A stretch of 64,000 nucleotides of DNA from Gari tellinella (GCA_922989275.2 OV277864.1:19913550-19977549); one strand, 5' to 3'; positions 21,914 through 34,582 are shown, counted from the first letter of the stretch. Made by a program: numbers and translations. The notes: generated from the letters alone by a model not told the origin.

Positions 21914-22620
21914 ATAATGCAATACAAAGCCCATAGGCAGTCGTCTATACAAGTGGTTTAACTGTATACATACTGGAAACAAGTAATATCTTTAAAAAAG
22001 ATATTCGGCGGAATGAGTGGTTGAACTAAGGCTATATAGATGGATGTGCAAAATTGAATTAAATTGAGGTTTTCAAAGAATATATATCTTGGATTGAAAA
22101 GCAAAAAATACAAGTATTCAATTGAAACAGTAACTTTTATTTAAAATGCAAAACTATCATGTACAGAAATGCAAAACAAAACAATAATTTAACTCATATC
22201 CTAGCTACTGGTAGGAGATCCTCACATTAATCTATTGTTCCATTCATAGAGTTTCTTGAAACAAACTATAGCATACACAAAATGTACAGATACAACAATC
22301 TACTGTACTTCACTCTTGTAAATAATGATGAAACAACACAATTGTGTTTAACTCACTTGAGGCTATTCATATATAAATTATTGCTTTTAATGTATGGCAA
22401 ATGTGTACAAATAGTTAACAATTAAAACAAATTGGTTGTAAACAATTACGAAACACCTAGCTTCCTCAGTATATCTATAAATAGATTTCAGATCATATCT
22501 TAAAATAGAAGCATAATTAAACTTCTGTGGCCTAGTGTAGTAAACAGCCAGCCTGTATCTCTAAATTTTACACCCACAGTCCACATCATGTAAAACTGTA
22601 ATGGGACATAAACCAGCCTA

Positions 22621-22810
22621 CAGGGCTCCAGATAAGAGTGAGTAAACTAAACAAATCACATTTTTCACCTCTTTTAGCACCAAACCCTATGGTATTACCA
22701 CTCATTTTGATTGTCTTGAAGAGACAATTAATATATATAGTGACACCACAGGGTTTAATGCACAAATAAAGATTTTAAGTTTTGAAACAATTCCCTTATC
22801 CTGAGCCCTG
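22621..22810 (+). mobile_element. K element
   Basis: Ends CAGGGCTCCAGATAAG and CTTATCCTGAGCCCTG form inverted repeats. The centre holds CCCTATGGTATTACCACTCA against a matching right arm. No clear target duplication. Confidence 0.6.
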
Positions 22811-23168
22811 GCTACTATCCAATCAGACTATTCAGTTTCAACAGGTGCTCTTAATTCTAAATTTCTGATCAAATATTATTGGTTGAAATGTGTGGCCAAA
22901 TATAAAGTGTGTCTAAATAGAAAACAGTCAGCTCCGCCGAAAAAATAACGCAAAAAGTTCCGACGGAGACTTTTTGCATATTTTTTATCCTGCATTTAGC
23001 AGTAGCATCTCTTTGGATTCTCCAAAGAAAGGTCGTTTAGTAAACTTAAAGTTAGATTATATTTCCTAGACGTGTTAATCCCCGATACAACGTATCTTTA
23101 CCAAGCCCTACGTTGTGTAGTGGAGATAACTCTAATAAGTAGTCAAAACAGAGGGTTTACATGTAGTA

Positions 23169-23270
23169 GTATAGTCAAACAACTAGGTTAGACGTGTCAC
23201 GGGGTCGCGGAGATCAGCAGTTCGTGGCAATTTTTAAAAGAAAAGTCAGACCTAGTTGTTTGACTATAGT
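23169..23270. repeat. Inverted repeat with about 50-bp spacer
   Basis: ACTATAGTCAAACAACTAGG arms face each other around a GC-richer spacer (GGGGTCGCGGAGATCAGCAG). Origin unknown. Confidence 0.65.
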
Positions 23271-23486
23271 GTAAATAAGATTTAGTATTTTCTATAAATA
23301 GTAATTCTGGCTTATCTGAAGTCCTGTTTATTATGCCTCTCATCGAAGTGGTCCCGGACATATGTAATGTTAATCAGATTATCTTGTCGGTACGTATACA
23401 TCCGTAGATAAATAATGTCATTGTGTTACTAAATTGCATATAATTGCTAACCCTGATCCTGTCGATCGTGGACTAACTGGTATAGA

Positions 23487-23554
23487 CAGAAAACATTTTG
23501 GATGCAGATCAGACGCCGCGTTACGCGGCGTCTGATCTGCATCCCAATTGTTTC
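23487..23554. repeat. Core-P palindrome
   Basis: CATTTTGGATGCAGATCAGA faces its inverse about centre GCGTTACGC. The surrounding element ends are not identifiable. Confidence 0.65.
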
Positions 23555-23653
23555 ACAATAAACTTTAAGTTTATTATATTGAACATTGTATAAATCTTAT
23601 GGGTTAATTGTAATCAACATCATTACATGTAAGACTCAAGTCTGGATGATTAA

Positions 23654-24114
23654 CCCCTTCTCTTTTATGACGTCATCAATTTTAAACACTTATCGTCTGC
23701 TGTATTTCTCAAATTTAATTTTTACGTATTTTGATTTAAGAAATGTTGCAATGAGTGTCACACCGTTTGGAACGTGATGGGACGGCGCGTCACGCGGCTT
23801 TTGATCAGGATTTAAGCTGTTTGCAAATATCCATTATTTTTTATTTGGGGTACAGTGGAGAATGTGTTATTCTTTCCCAATAAACGCGTTTACGCTAAAA
23901 CTATTATTTGCAGTGCAAACAGTTTGGAGCCAGATCAGACGCCGGGTAACCCGGCGTCTGATCAGGCTCCAAACTGTTTGCCACCAAGATAAACATGAAA
24001 TATCAGAATTGTCCAAAAGTTGTTCTTTACTACGTTTTAGCGCTTTGCGTTTGCGTACGTTTGCGTTTAAACGGGAAAGAATATCAGATTCTCCACTGTA
24101 AGACAGTGGATGGT
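23654..24114 (-). mobile_element. TT-1 element split by a TA-1 insertion
   Basis: TTAA at 23650-23653 and 24115-24118; ends CCCCTTCTC and ACAGTGGATGG. The TT-1 motif GGGGTAAGGCAGTG is interrupted after GGGGTA by TA-1 and resumes as TAAGACAGTG. Confidence 0.75.
23853..24098 (+). mobile_element. TA-1 element nested in TT-1
   Basis: Ends CAGTGGAGAATG and CTCCACTG, TA at 23851-23852 and 24099-24100. The host has a single TA at this position in other TT-1 copies, so the duplication is seen directly. Confidence 0.9.
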
Positions 24115-24174
24115 TTAATAAAAGAACCTTCGTGTAGCGTGATCTCAACGATCAGCTGCACGGTGTAAAATGTA

Positions 24175-24946
24175 TGTATAGTCGGATTTTGACCCGTGAG
24201 CTGTGACCTTTAGGACGAGTCCACCCCTAGAGGTAAAACGCGTCACAAACCATGAATTTGTTCAGGAGTTACCTACATTTCATGTTATACTAAGGATATA
24301 ATGCATTTTGTATTGAAATTAAAACAATAATCGAGTTAGAGTGATAGGTAGCGGGTAAGGGTACTTGCCATTGTAGGTAGGTTTTCTTCTCTTTTTTAAA
24401 ACATTATTATTGTTGTGTTTATTGCATTAGTTTTCAAACAATTACTTATTTGAATTGCTCAACATATTATGCAATATTTGTTATGGACATTCAAACCGTT
24501 AAACTTTGTGAAGTTTTGAATGTATGGAAAATGTTACCCTATGTGGCCAGTCTCTCACTTCCTTGCCATGGAAATTTATACTATTGACGCGATGGTTTTG
24601 TCTGTCGTAGCATCTCTAGTTTGAACAATGTGGTTATACAAAAATGTAATAAGAAATTGAATAATATATATTATTAAAATACTGAACACTTACTAAAGTT
24701 TCCTTGTGGTTATCGTCATTTGTAGTATAAAATGCCTTTCCCAACCAAAAAAAGAAAAATAAAGGATTCACTGGGTATCGAACTCATGACCTTACTCATT
24801 AAAACACTACTCTACTAGATCTACCTCGACCACGATGACATACATGTCTCGAAATCTTATAATATCAAGTTAAGGGTTGAACCCTAACTTACCCATAACA
24901 TGAATAGAAAGGCTCAGTCACGGTTCAGCGCACAGAATTCATCTAT
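24175..24946 (+). repeat. L repeat, copy 2
   Basis: Matches 1957-3714 but lacks the 675-bp insertion and other blocks. The minus-strand tRNA-like unit survives near 24769-24842 (GAGTTCGATACCC on the minus strand); the plus-strand B box is lost. Confidence 0.75.
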
Positions 24947-24966
24947 TTTGTTTTATATGCATGTTA

Positions 24967-25212
24967 CAGTGGAGAATCTGTTATTCTTTCCCGTTTAAAC
25001 GCAAACGTACGCAAACGCAATACACTAAAACGTTGAAAAGTACAACATTTGAACAATTTTGATAATTCATGTTTATCTTGGTGGCAAACAGTCTGGAGCC
25101 TGATCAGACGCCGGGTTACCCGGCGTCTGATCTTGCTCCAAACTGTTTGCACTGCAAATAATAGTTTTAGCGTAAACGCGCTCATTGGGAAAGAATAACA
25201 CATTCTCCACTG
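24967..25212 (-). mobile_element. TA-1 hairpin element
   Basis: A 246-bp copy directly after L copy 2. TA at 24965-24966 and 25213-25214. Core P has centre GGGTTACCC. Confidence 0.85.
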
Positions 25213-25704
25213 TAACCTGCTTACGAACCTCGAGCTATCAAGCTCGCTCCTGTAGATTGTATCTCCTGATATTCAATAATGCGAATCAGGCTTAAATCCT
25301 ACTCGATTGTATTTCACATTATGCAGACAAACGTGTTTAAACAAACAAGCAATTTATTAAGTAACGTAAACATAAACATGTTTAACATTACATTTCATTG
25401 TATGGACTCTGTAGTCCATCGTATCCATATCATAATATAACATACGAATATAACTCGGAATTATTTGTATTACCTGAGGCTGGACGTATCAAAATCACAT
25501 ACAATCAAAAGTTCATACAATATTGCCCCTCAACAGCGGCAAGCAAATTCGGATGGATTATAATTTCGGAAGTCACGTGGCTTCCCACTGGATGACAACA
25601 GCAACGCAGAAAGTTCCTACAGGAGCCCTCTGAATTACTTTCGTACAACAGTTATGGTCTTATTACGTTTAAGGCATGTTCATATGGTGCGGTAAATCGT
25701 ACTA

Positions 25705-25832
25705 CAGTACAATCTCTCTATTACGACCACTAAATTGTGTTAAATATAAGTCGTTTAAGCTACCACCTTTCTTTTATACAACGCACATAATCGTTGTCTC
25801 CTATTTGGTGTCGTTGTAGAGAGGGAGCACTG
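25705..25832. mobile_element. Hybrid TA-2/TA-3 element
   Basis: TA flanks both ends. The left terminus CAGTACAATCTCTCTATTAC plus GACCACTAAA is TA-2; the right terminus GTGTCGTTGTAGAGAGGGAG then CACTG is TA-3. Only a trace of core Q (GTTTAAGCTACCACC) is inside. Confidence 0.7.
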
Positions 25833-25859
25833 TAGTTGTAGCCTTGGACCATTCCCTTT

Positions 25860-26230
25860 CCATCAATATCACCTAACCGTGATTTTGACCATGACCTAAT
25901 TTGGACTTAGAATATTGTAAATTGGTTATATTTTGGTAAACTAGATTTTACCGTTTTTTCCCAGCGTCAATACAACTGACTATACAATGCTTTAATACTT
26001 ATACAAATGTTGCCTTAGACTACTATCGTGAATCCACCAAAATTACCTAACCTTGATTTTGACCTTGATCTGATTTTGACTTAGAATATTTTTTCGTTAA
26101 CAAGATCTTGCCGTTTCGTCTAGCATCAACACTTTTGACTACAAAGCTTTGATACTTATACAGTTGCTGCCTTTTACCATTACCAATTTATCCATATTAC
26201 CCATCTTGAATTTGACATCGACCGTGAGCT
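25860..26230. repeat. Two-unit diverged tandem repeat
   Basis: Blocks ACCTAACCGTGATTTTGACC and ACCTAACCTTGATTTTGACC start units about 175-180 bases apart, with GACTTAGAATATT following in each; a third partial unit may begin near 26195. Confidence 0.6.
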
Positions 26231-26494
26231 AATTGAAAATATTCATAATACATTTGTAAATTGTCAAGGATGCCTACGGGGGTATATGTGTTTGTTGAAC
26301 ACGGTGTTGTTTGTTTTTATTAACGCCCGTTTTTGTTAGCTTTGGGCGAATAGGACGTCACAAAGAAATGGAAGCGGATAAAGTGGAACCCGCGCGAGTA
26401 CAATTATATATAGCTTAAGCCCACGTCAACAGTAAAGTTGATATCTGTAATAGCATTTATTTATTTCATCATTAGTAGCTCCAACTGTATATTT

Positions 26495-27565
26495 ATGTCG
26501 TAGGCCATATTGGAATCTAGGCAGATCCGGAATCTGCCTAGGCAGATTCCGGATCTGCCTAGACCATATTGGAATTCTGATATGGCCTAGCCATATAGGA
26601 ATTCTGATACGGCCTAGACAGATTCCGGATCTGCCTAGGCCATATTAGAATCATATTAAGATTCTTATATGGCTAGGCAGATCTGGAATCTGCCTAGACC
26701 ATATTAGAATCAAGTTGTTTAAGTAACAAAATAGTATATACCAAATTCATAGGACCTAGGTATTAAAATAAGAAACTTAACAGTAACATTCATCAATAAC
26801 ATTTACATTATTGTATCTATGTAGTACTACATGTATAAGAATATTATAAAATAATAGTGTATGGATAATTCTAAAAATGGTATATTTTAAGGAATAAGTT
26901 TGGTTTAGAAAGGAGACAAATTTAGTGTCTTTATAACAACAAACCATTCACTTTAACAATTGTACTTCACACTTTTCTAGCTTAAAGCCAGATAATGGTC
27001 ATTTAAGCATCTAGTTTGGTTTTGAGAAGAAGATTAAAGTAGAGGTTTTATACCAAATAACCATTCACTTTTGGTATTTCACATGTTCACCTACTTGTTT
27101 CAAACTAAATTAGAAGTAACCTGAATTTCACAAAGACATAAAATATAAAGAAAATGACTTACAAATAATTAAGGATTTGATATAATGTTAGATTTGTTAA
27201 AAATGCTTAAACAACTAGATTCTAATGCCAGAATGGTTTGAAAATACCTACATGTATGTTGTATAGCTTAAATAATCAAGACGATTGTTAAAATATACCT
27301 GTTATTACTTAAGCAACCAAAAATTGTTCGAAAATACCTATGTTACTACTTAAAAACTAGATTCTAATATGGCCTAGGCAGATTCCGGATCTGCCTAGCC
27401 ATATTGGAATTCTAATACGGCCTAGGCTGATCCAGAATCTGCCTCGGCCATATAAGAATTCCAATATGGCTAGGCCATATCAGAATTCCAATATGGCCTA
27501 GGCAGATCCGGATTCTGCCTAGGCAGATTCCGGATCTGCCTAGATTCCAATATGACCTACGACAT
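26495..27565. mobile_element. 1.07-kb terminal-inverted-repeat element
   Basis: ATGTCGTAGGCCATATTGGA on the left mirrors the right end at 27565. Each terminal block (about 26495-26710 and 27360-27565) is built from small palindromes, GGCAGATCCGGAATCTGCC and CCATATTGGAATTC. The interior is AT-rich without coding potential. No clean target duplication. Confidence 0.75.
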
Positions 27566-28322
27566 TTATATATGTGTATATACTACTCAAAACTTGCTAA
27601 GGGTCACAGGTATAACCTCCGTAGGAATCAATGCATCGACCCTATCACTTTCTCACTATATAACTTTCCACAGATGTTTTCAATTTCAACAAACTTTTCA
27701 GGAGTTGAAGCTAGGGATCCATTCTACAGGTTCGTATTTGACTTACACGTGAAAATGTCCTATGCATGTGCATTGGTAAAAACGATAAAATATCACTTTT
27801 TTACAGAAAACTGCATAAGTTACAAAATGTGTTTTTGAGTTAATGACTATGCTTTACAATTCAATACATGTAATAGGTACAATTGAACATTGAAAGTTTC
27901 CATCGAAAATACACCTCTAAGAATATTAATCAAAGTACTGTAGTACTGCAGGCTCGGACTTTCAGTTTAATGTAGAATAAAGTAATGCAGAAAGCTAATA
28001 ATGGAGTTTCTGCATTACCATTGCCATGCATTAAGCAGAAACATGCAGCGCTTAAAGACCCTAAAGAATTTTGTAATGTGCATGTCTTATAATGCATCGT
28101 CTGCTATGACTACTAGGTGAATGTTTATTATAAGGGAGTAAATACGGTGTTTAAATCACCACAGGTACAGACTCGGGAACTGAAGCTCCGTTAGCATATG
28201 TAAACCCCGTATGACAGAATTTGTTTGTATGGGGAGCTAGACTCGCACCAATATTTTTCGTAAGGATTCGATATAGGCTCTCCGAGCCAAAAAGTAGACT
28301 TCAATGGATTTGAGCAGTTTAA
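27566..28322. other. No gene; weak repeat traces
   Basis: Short open frames without motifs. A hairpin-like remnant (TGCAGAAAGCTAATAATGG then TTTCTGCATTACCATTGCC) near 27983-28040 is probably a decayed core Q. Block 27590-27680 is roughly the inverse of 28700-28800, which suggests a further dispersed repeat. Confidence 0.35.
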
Positions 28323-28566
28323 CTCATTATCCCCTGAAACTTCTAATGGACAAGTCAAGTTTGCAATAAAGGCTGGTCCATTTTCAACTGTTTAGGGTTG
28401 GTTTTTTATAATATTTTACAAAATGACAAACAGTGAAGACCCTGATTAGAGGGCTCCTGCAGGAGCCCTCTGATCAGGGACTTCACTGTTTGCATATGAC
28501 AAGTGTACTCTTCATAGGTACACTTTTGGTAAAAGACGCATATATGCGTCACTAGGGCTCAATGAG
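28323..28566 (-). mobile_element. TT-3 element
   Basis: TTAA at 28319-28322 and 28567-28570; ends CTCATTATCCCC and GGGCTCAATGAG. Its palindrome (28426-28493) keeps the core-P arms CAAACAGTGAAG...CTGAT but has a different centre, GGGCTCCTGCAGGAGCCC. Confidence 0.8.
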
Positions 28567-28970
28567 TTAATGAAATCACAGAATTTTCACATTTTGATAA
28601 ATTCCACGGATTTCGCCTATAGGACCTGAACAAGAGTAAATGATATCACAATTTGTAAAGTGGACCCTTGGGAAACATATCTCCAAATATGGGATGTATT
28701 GAACAAAAATGTTGTAGGTTATGCTGTGAGAAAGTGATAGGGTCAATGCTTGGAACCTATGTAGATGTACACCCTTGTCCACCCTAAGCAAATATTGAGT
28801 AGTATATCTTAATCAACATCAGTAATTTAACGCCCAGACCCTGTAAAATGTATAATAATTACACACACACTGCTGTAATATATTATTTGCTGTTTCTCTA
28901 TCGTGTGCATACGTTTCAGAAACTAATGTAATTTAATCATTTCGCTTACAGGCTTTATTGCACTTACATA

Positions 28971-29039
28971 TGCAAACATTTTGGATCCAGATCAGACGCC
29001 ACGTCACGCGGCGTCTGATCAGGATCCAAATTGTTTGAC
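28971..29039 (-). repeat. Core-P palindrome of a decayed TT-1
   Basis: GCAAACATTTTGGATCCAG faces its inverse about CGTCACG. The right side continues with TT-1-like interior (GACACTCAAAGCAATATTTC). Confidence 0.65.
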
Positions 29040-30779
29040 ACTCAAAGCAATATTTCGCAAAGCAATGTTTCTTTATTTAAAATGTTTGATAATTCCTAAA
29101 TTTTGTGAATATGAAACAGACGACTAATTTAAGTATACGATATCATCTCAACGACTGTGTTAGACGGAATTTTACAAAAGAGTTAAATATTTCTACATCA
29201 ATATCCATCACATCCTTTGTTGGGACAAGTCATTAGAATCGCTTGGAGGAGGCGCTTCTAATTGGTGGCCTTAACAAGGGGTTTTATAAAGGTGAATGTG
29301 AATACAATAGTACATAAAGGTGAACTATTCGAATATTTAGTTAACTCTGTCTTATAAATATTGACGCTCTCCGTATTGCACATGTACTTTGGATAGTAAA
29401 TTCAACCCAAAACGATGGGTTTACTTGTCATTTACTAACAGTGTACCTGTGAAGTGTACTTTTGTCCTTTATTTACAGTGTAGACCCAGATAATAGGGTT
29501 CCTGCAGGAAGTCCGTTGATCAAAGTCTATACTCTGTCATTTCGCAATATATTTTAAAACACGACTGCTTTCACTGGACACGTATGCCTGCAGTGGCATT
29601 CATGTAAATAAATTCAGAATGTTTCTAAGTCCAATTTAAGTCAAGGTCAAACCAAGGGTTGATGGCTGTATTATGGAATTGTCAAAGGCATTTTTATAAG
29701 TATTCAAACATTCTAGTAAGCGATGTTGAACTCAGGTAAAACGATAAAACAAATAGCCCAATGAAAAATTCAAAAGAGGACAATGTCAAATTGAGGTTGG
29801 GTGATTTGTGAATGGACCAAGACAACAACTGTGTACGTTTCAAAGCATTAGAACTAGTAAGTGATGTTGGTACTAGACAAAGCGGTAACATCTAGTTAAC
29901 GTCATACGCACGGACGGGCGGACGAACGGACGGACGGACAGTACAATCGATGCCAAGAGCATAATAGTCAAAACTTGACTTGACTTAATTCGAAATTCCG
30001 ATTGCCCATTTTAACCGTTTCAGAGGTGAATTGGCTAAGACCACGACGACACAGTTTCCGTTTTGAATACTCTGGTACAGATTGAGACTATGGTTGTTTA
30101 TGTTTTTATCATGGTCCTTCGAGCACCTGCCACAGAAATAACTTTACCCGTGACCAGTTGACCAAATCCTCCATATAAAAATGTCTGTTCTGATCATGTT
30201 TCCACCGTAGTCCGGATACATTGACATAGAAGACAACCAGATTGAACGTAAAGTCAGGGCTGCCATAAGTTGATCATCAAACTGTTTGAGCTCTTATCGA
30301 TATATTTTAGGTCATACAACCTTAAATCTAACTTTGAAACGTGCCATGCAGACAAAGTATGCGGTGAAGGGGTATTATCAACTAATCATATATGGTACAA
30401 CAAAGGCAAAACTTTTCCCGTAATATATTGCTAATTAGAACTTAGTTAGAACCTCTAGCCCATAGCCTATTTCAAGTTTTAAAGATACATAATCACTTAA
30501 AGGAGGTTGAAAGTAAAGCGGAATGCGCCTGAATTAAAGAACCATCTACTAGAATGTAGAATATATTTGTTTTGGTGCATATTCATGAGTATTACGTGGA
30601 ACTACTTTTTTCAGTGGTGGAATATATTAAAGGCTATTTAACGGTTAACGGTTTTTTATGACGAAGTGGGTTAAAGTTTAATTTCACATTCCCTTTTGCT
30701 GTCTGGCTTTCATAAAATACCAATTAACCTTCCTGTTAGCGGTCGTAATAGCCGGGTTTTACTGTATATTGTACAATAA
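29040..30779. other. Intergenic or intronic, repeat fragments only
   Basis: Contains a decayed TT-3 core near 29460-29545, a (GGAC)n tract at 29915-29942 at the end of a dispersed mollusc-type repeat, a G6 end (CAGGGCTGCCATAAG) at 30258, TT-2 interior near 30280-30375 and TT-4 remnants at 30465-30660. No gene seen. Confidence 0.45.
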
Positions 30780-31022
30780 ATCATTCACCCCTGAAACGTT
30801 TAATGAACAATTTCAATTTCAAAATAAGTCTAGTCCATTATTTATTATTTAGGGTTGATTTTAACAATATAGTTCAAAATGACAAACAGTGTAGACTCTG
30901 ATCAGATGGCTCCTTAAGAAGCCCTCTGATCAGGGTCTACACTGTTTGCATGGGACAAGTGTAATCCTCCCATGTACAATGTTTGTAAAGGACGAGTAAA
31001 TTCGTCGCTAGGGTTGAATGTG
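30780..31022 (-). mobile_element. TT-3 element
   Basis: CATTCACCCCTGAAAC on the left, GGGTTGAATGTG before TTAA (31023-31026) on the right. The palindrome has centre GGCTCCTTAAGAAGCC and core-P arms. Confidence 0.65.
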
Positions 31023-31138
31023 TTAAATAATGAAGGCAATTTCTGTACAAAACAACTCTTTTATGACAACTGTTGAATAGAGATAATTTACCGTTCGATC
31101 GAATACTAGATTTTCCGTGTCATTTATGTTCATAAGTA

Positions 31139-32514
31139 CAGTGGTAAATACGCTATTCCTACCCACTTTACGCGTTTCTTACGCGTTTCTTACGCGTTCG
31201 TTAAGCGTTCGTTAAGCGTTTGTTACCCGTTTCGTTTAACGCGTTTACTACCCGTTTCTTAACGCGTTTCTTAACGCGTTTAAAAGAGCCCGGATGAAAG
31301 GGGAGTAATCATGGAGAAAGGGAGGTAATCCATGTATGACTTGCGGGCCGCTGTTATCCTACTTAAGAATTTAGTAAATATCGTTACTGTGGAGTAAATA
31401 TAATCTTATAAAATTTTATGAAATCATTTTCTTTAAGAAGAAAGGTTATCCTGTGAGAGTTTTATGAATATACATTTATTTTCCCATATAAAGGATACGG
31501 TTTAAAAAGGATTATGTAAATTGTGTATATTTTTACTATGAACATGCGGAATTCCCAAATGCCACATGTGGCATGCAGGGCTAGCCGCTAACACTGTTGC
31601 GTCACAAGCCGGACAGGGGGGTAATAAAACTGCGGCTTATCAAAGTAAGTATCCTAATGCCCCATTGGGGTTGATTGGAATATCAACCAAATAAACCAAA
31701 CCTTATATGCGAGTATGTGTCAGTTATTATACTCTCTCATCAAAGTAAAAGATATCTGTATAGTTTGAATATGGATGAGACTCCCGTAACTCGGCATTTC
31801 ATCTAGAGCCAAACTGTAAAAATGAAATCAAGACCGTATGCTTCATTCTTAGCTGTAAAACATAAGAACCGAACTACTCGGCGTCCCATCTACATCTAAA
31901 TCGATAGTGTTAACTATTATGAAAGTAATTGGGTTTACTCAAAGCTGTCAGTTTGGATCCTGATGCTATGCCGATCTATACAGCCAGGCGTTTGATCTGG
32001 ATTCAAACCGTTTGAATAGAAATCAACATGGAAGGAATTATTCTAATACATATCAAACAGAAATAATCTCGATGAAACGCCGAGTCACTCAGGATTATGA
32101 TCGAGATCCAAACTGTCTATATTTATATAAATTCTATAAGCGAAACCAGTTTAGATCCTGATAAGAGGCGTCTCATTTACAGAAAATGTTTTCAAAAATC
32201 GCATTACAATATGAGTTTTATCGCGAAAATGCTCCAGTGACAAATCGATTCTTGTTTTTGATAAACCCGTTTCATTCGGATTTTTCTAAAACGGCAATCA
32301 TCGATAAGATCCGAAATCTCCGCGTGAAACGGAAAACAGACGCCCCAATCGCAGCATCTCGGGTATAACCGTTTATTAACGCTTTTAAACGCGTTCAAAT
32401 CGTTAGGCCTTAACCGTTCGTTAAGCGTTCATTAAGCGTTCGTTAACCGTTCACTATGCGTTTCTTACGCATAGATAAACGCGTAAATGGGTAGGAATAG
32501 CGTATTTACCACTG
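31139..32514. mobile_element. TA-4, 1.38-kb TIR element
   Basis: Terminal inverted repeats beginning CAGTGGTAAATACGCTATTC, flanked by TA (31137-31138, 32515-32516). Inside each end lie arrays of about 11-base units, GCGTTCGTTAA and GCGTTTCTTAC, in the same orientation at both ends (about 31165-31285 and 32385-32475). No open frame above 65 codons, so non-autonomous. Confidence 0.8.
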
Positions 32515-32552
32515 TACCTATGTACACCCAAAAAACCTTATACCTCGTATTA

Positions 32553-32798
32553 CAGTGGAGAAAACGTTATTCTTTCCCAATAAACGCGTTTACGCTAAAA
32601 CTATTATTTCTTTTGCAAACAGTTTGGAGCCAGATCAGACGCCGGGTAACCCGGCGTCTGATCAGGTTCCAAACTGTTTGCCACCAAGATAAACATGAAT
32701 CATCCGAATTGTCCAAAAGTTGCACTTTCCTACGTTTAAGTGTTTTGCGTTTGCGTTTCGTTTAGTTTAAACGGGAAAGAATAACGTTGTCTCCACTG
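32553..32798 (+). mobile_element. TA-1 hairpin element
   Basis: TA on both sides, ends CAGTGGAGAAAACG and GTCTCCACTG. It lies 38 bases from TA-4. Confidence 0.85.
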
Positions 32799-33044
32799 TA
32801 CATGTTCTACAATGTTTGTCTGACATCACAGTCCAACCCCAGAGACAGTCATACATTGTAGAGATAATTGGGCTTAATTGCCATATGGTATGTTTTTGTT
32901 CATTTGACAAAGATTATCCCCTCAGCCTACAATTAAAAGAAAGACATTTTCGGTGTTTTGATCAAATGCGCAGACAATCACATCATTCATAAGCGCTATA
33001 TACATGCATGACCTAGTTTGAGTCGCAGTGCCGTAAAACTCATC

Positions 33045-33497
33045 AATACAACTTTCACTCTTGAACATTTTAATGGACAAATCCAACTTTCAACTAAGTC
33101 CAGTATATTACTGACTATTAAGGGTTGATTTATTGCAAAATGACAAACCGTGCAAACCGTGCAAACCATGACTCACTGCTTGTACAGGATACCTGGGGTC
33201 GTTTCATAAAACTTCGCACGACTAATGTTGTCGTAAGTCAGATTATAAAAGTCTCAATTATTATTTATTTCTCCATCTAATCCTGTCTTGTGACATCTCT
33301 TCGGAATCGTCTTTTCAAGAGTCTTAGACGATTCCAAAGAGATGTCGTAAGACAAGATTAGATAGAGAAAGGAGAAATTAAATGTATTTTAAGGTTCCGA
33401 CTTACGACGGTTTTTGTCGTACGAATTTTTATGAAACGGGCCCCTGCAGTATTCACTGGCACTCTGCTTGCAAATGACGCTATTGGGCTGAATGTGT
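33045..33497 (-). mobile_element. TT-3 element interrupted by H3
   Basis: CTTTCACTCTTGAAC on the left, TGCTTGCAAATGACGC and GGGCTGAATGTG on the right. The core is degenerate (repeated GTGCAAACC), and an H3 copy occupies 33196-33443. Confidence 0.55.
33196..33443. mobile_element. H3 element with CTG duplication
   Basis: Ends GGGTCGTTTCATAAAACTTC and GAAACGGGCCC, flanked by CTG at 33193-33195 and 33444-33446. The interior palindrome CATCTAATCCTGTCTTGTG matches the copy at 19679. Confidence 0.75.
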
Positions 33498-33517
33498 TTA
33501 ACTAAAGAAACAATAAT

Positions 33518-34235
33518 AGTGCGCTCACATTTGCTCTACGGCGGCCGTACGGCAGCCGCAGAAACGTGAAATCGTGAGAATCCTACGGTGGCCGTAGAGA
33601 TTCTACGGCAGCCGTGCGGCGACCGTACGGCAGCCGCACGGCGTATCCCAATATTTTACAGGCCGTAGAGCTCGCCGTAGAGTTATAACGCGGAGTTATA
33701 ACATTTTTTCATTTCCACGGCGGCCGTAGAAACACACGCCGCAGAGTGATTCTACGGCTGCCGTACGGTCGCCGTAACTCAATGGTCAATTTTCCTATTG
33801 TGCATTTGTACTTTTGTTCATATATGTAAAACATTTATATTATCTAAAAATGGATTTAGATGTTCTTAAATGCTGTCCAAATGTGTCCTTTGAGTTCATG
33901 GTGTTGTTAGACTGATATTAGTTGTGTGAACATGTAGCAAAACCAAGTTGTGTAGCAAGAGCAGCATTTTGGTTGCAGGGTATCTGGTGGGACTTCCACG
34001 GCTGCCGTACGGCGGCCGTACGGTCGCAGTGCGGTCACCGTACGGCGGCCGTACGGTTGCCGCAGATTTTTTAACCCCACACAAATAAAATCTCGCCGCG
34101 CGGCAGCCGCAGCAAATGTGAGCGCAACACACGGTGGCCGTAGGAATTCTGCGGCCGCCGGGGAATTGCTACTCGCCGTAGAAATGATTAGCCGTGCGGC
34201 CGCCGTACGGCAGCCGCAGCAAATATGAGCGAGGC
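33518..34235 (+). mobile_element. AT-2 CpG-rich element, copy 1
   Basis: Starts AGTGCGCTCACATTTGC, ends GCAAATATGAGCGAGGC, with AT on each side. Both halves are packed with CGGCGGCCGTACGG-type palindromic units. The middle (about 33790-33980) is AT-rich. The open frame through it is repeat-driven. Confidence 0.75.
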
Positions 34236-34582
34236 ATAAAGGTTAAATGTTGAAGCACATCTTTATTTGGTTACAATCTTGATATGCCACAACATTTGTC
34301 TCTATACTTCAAGATGTAATACAAATCTTGACAATCTCTTGGTATCCTCGAGTACCTACCTTTATATTTATGACCCAAACTTTCGCCCTTTATAGAGTAA
34401 GTACTTAAAATTTACCGTGCCACAGGAGAACGTATGGTAACTGTAACATTTGAATGGATATGAGGTAACTAGGCGTCACATATTGATTCATATTGTTTAC
34501 AACCTTATGATCTTGTCTGAAACAAAATAAAGATAAATCAAACAGCTTTACATGATAAGATTAACATATACATGTACATGTA

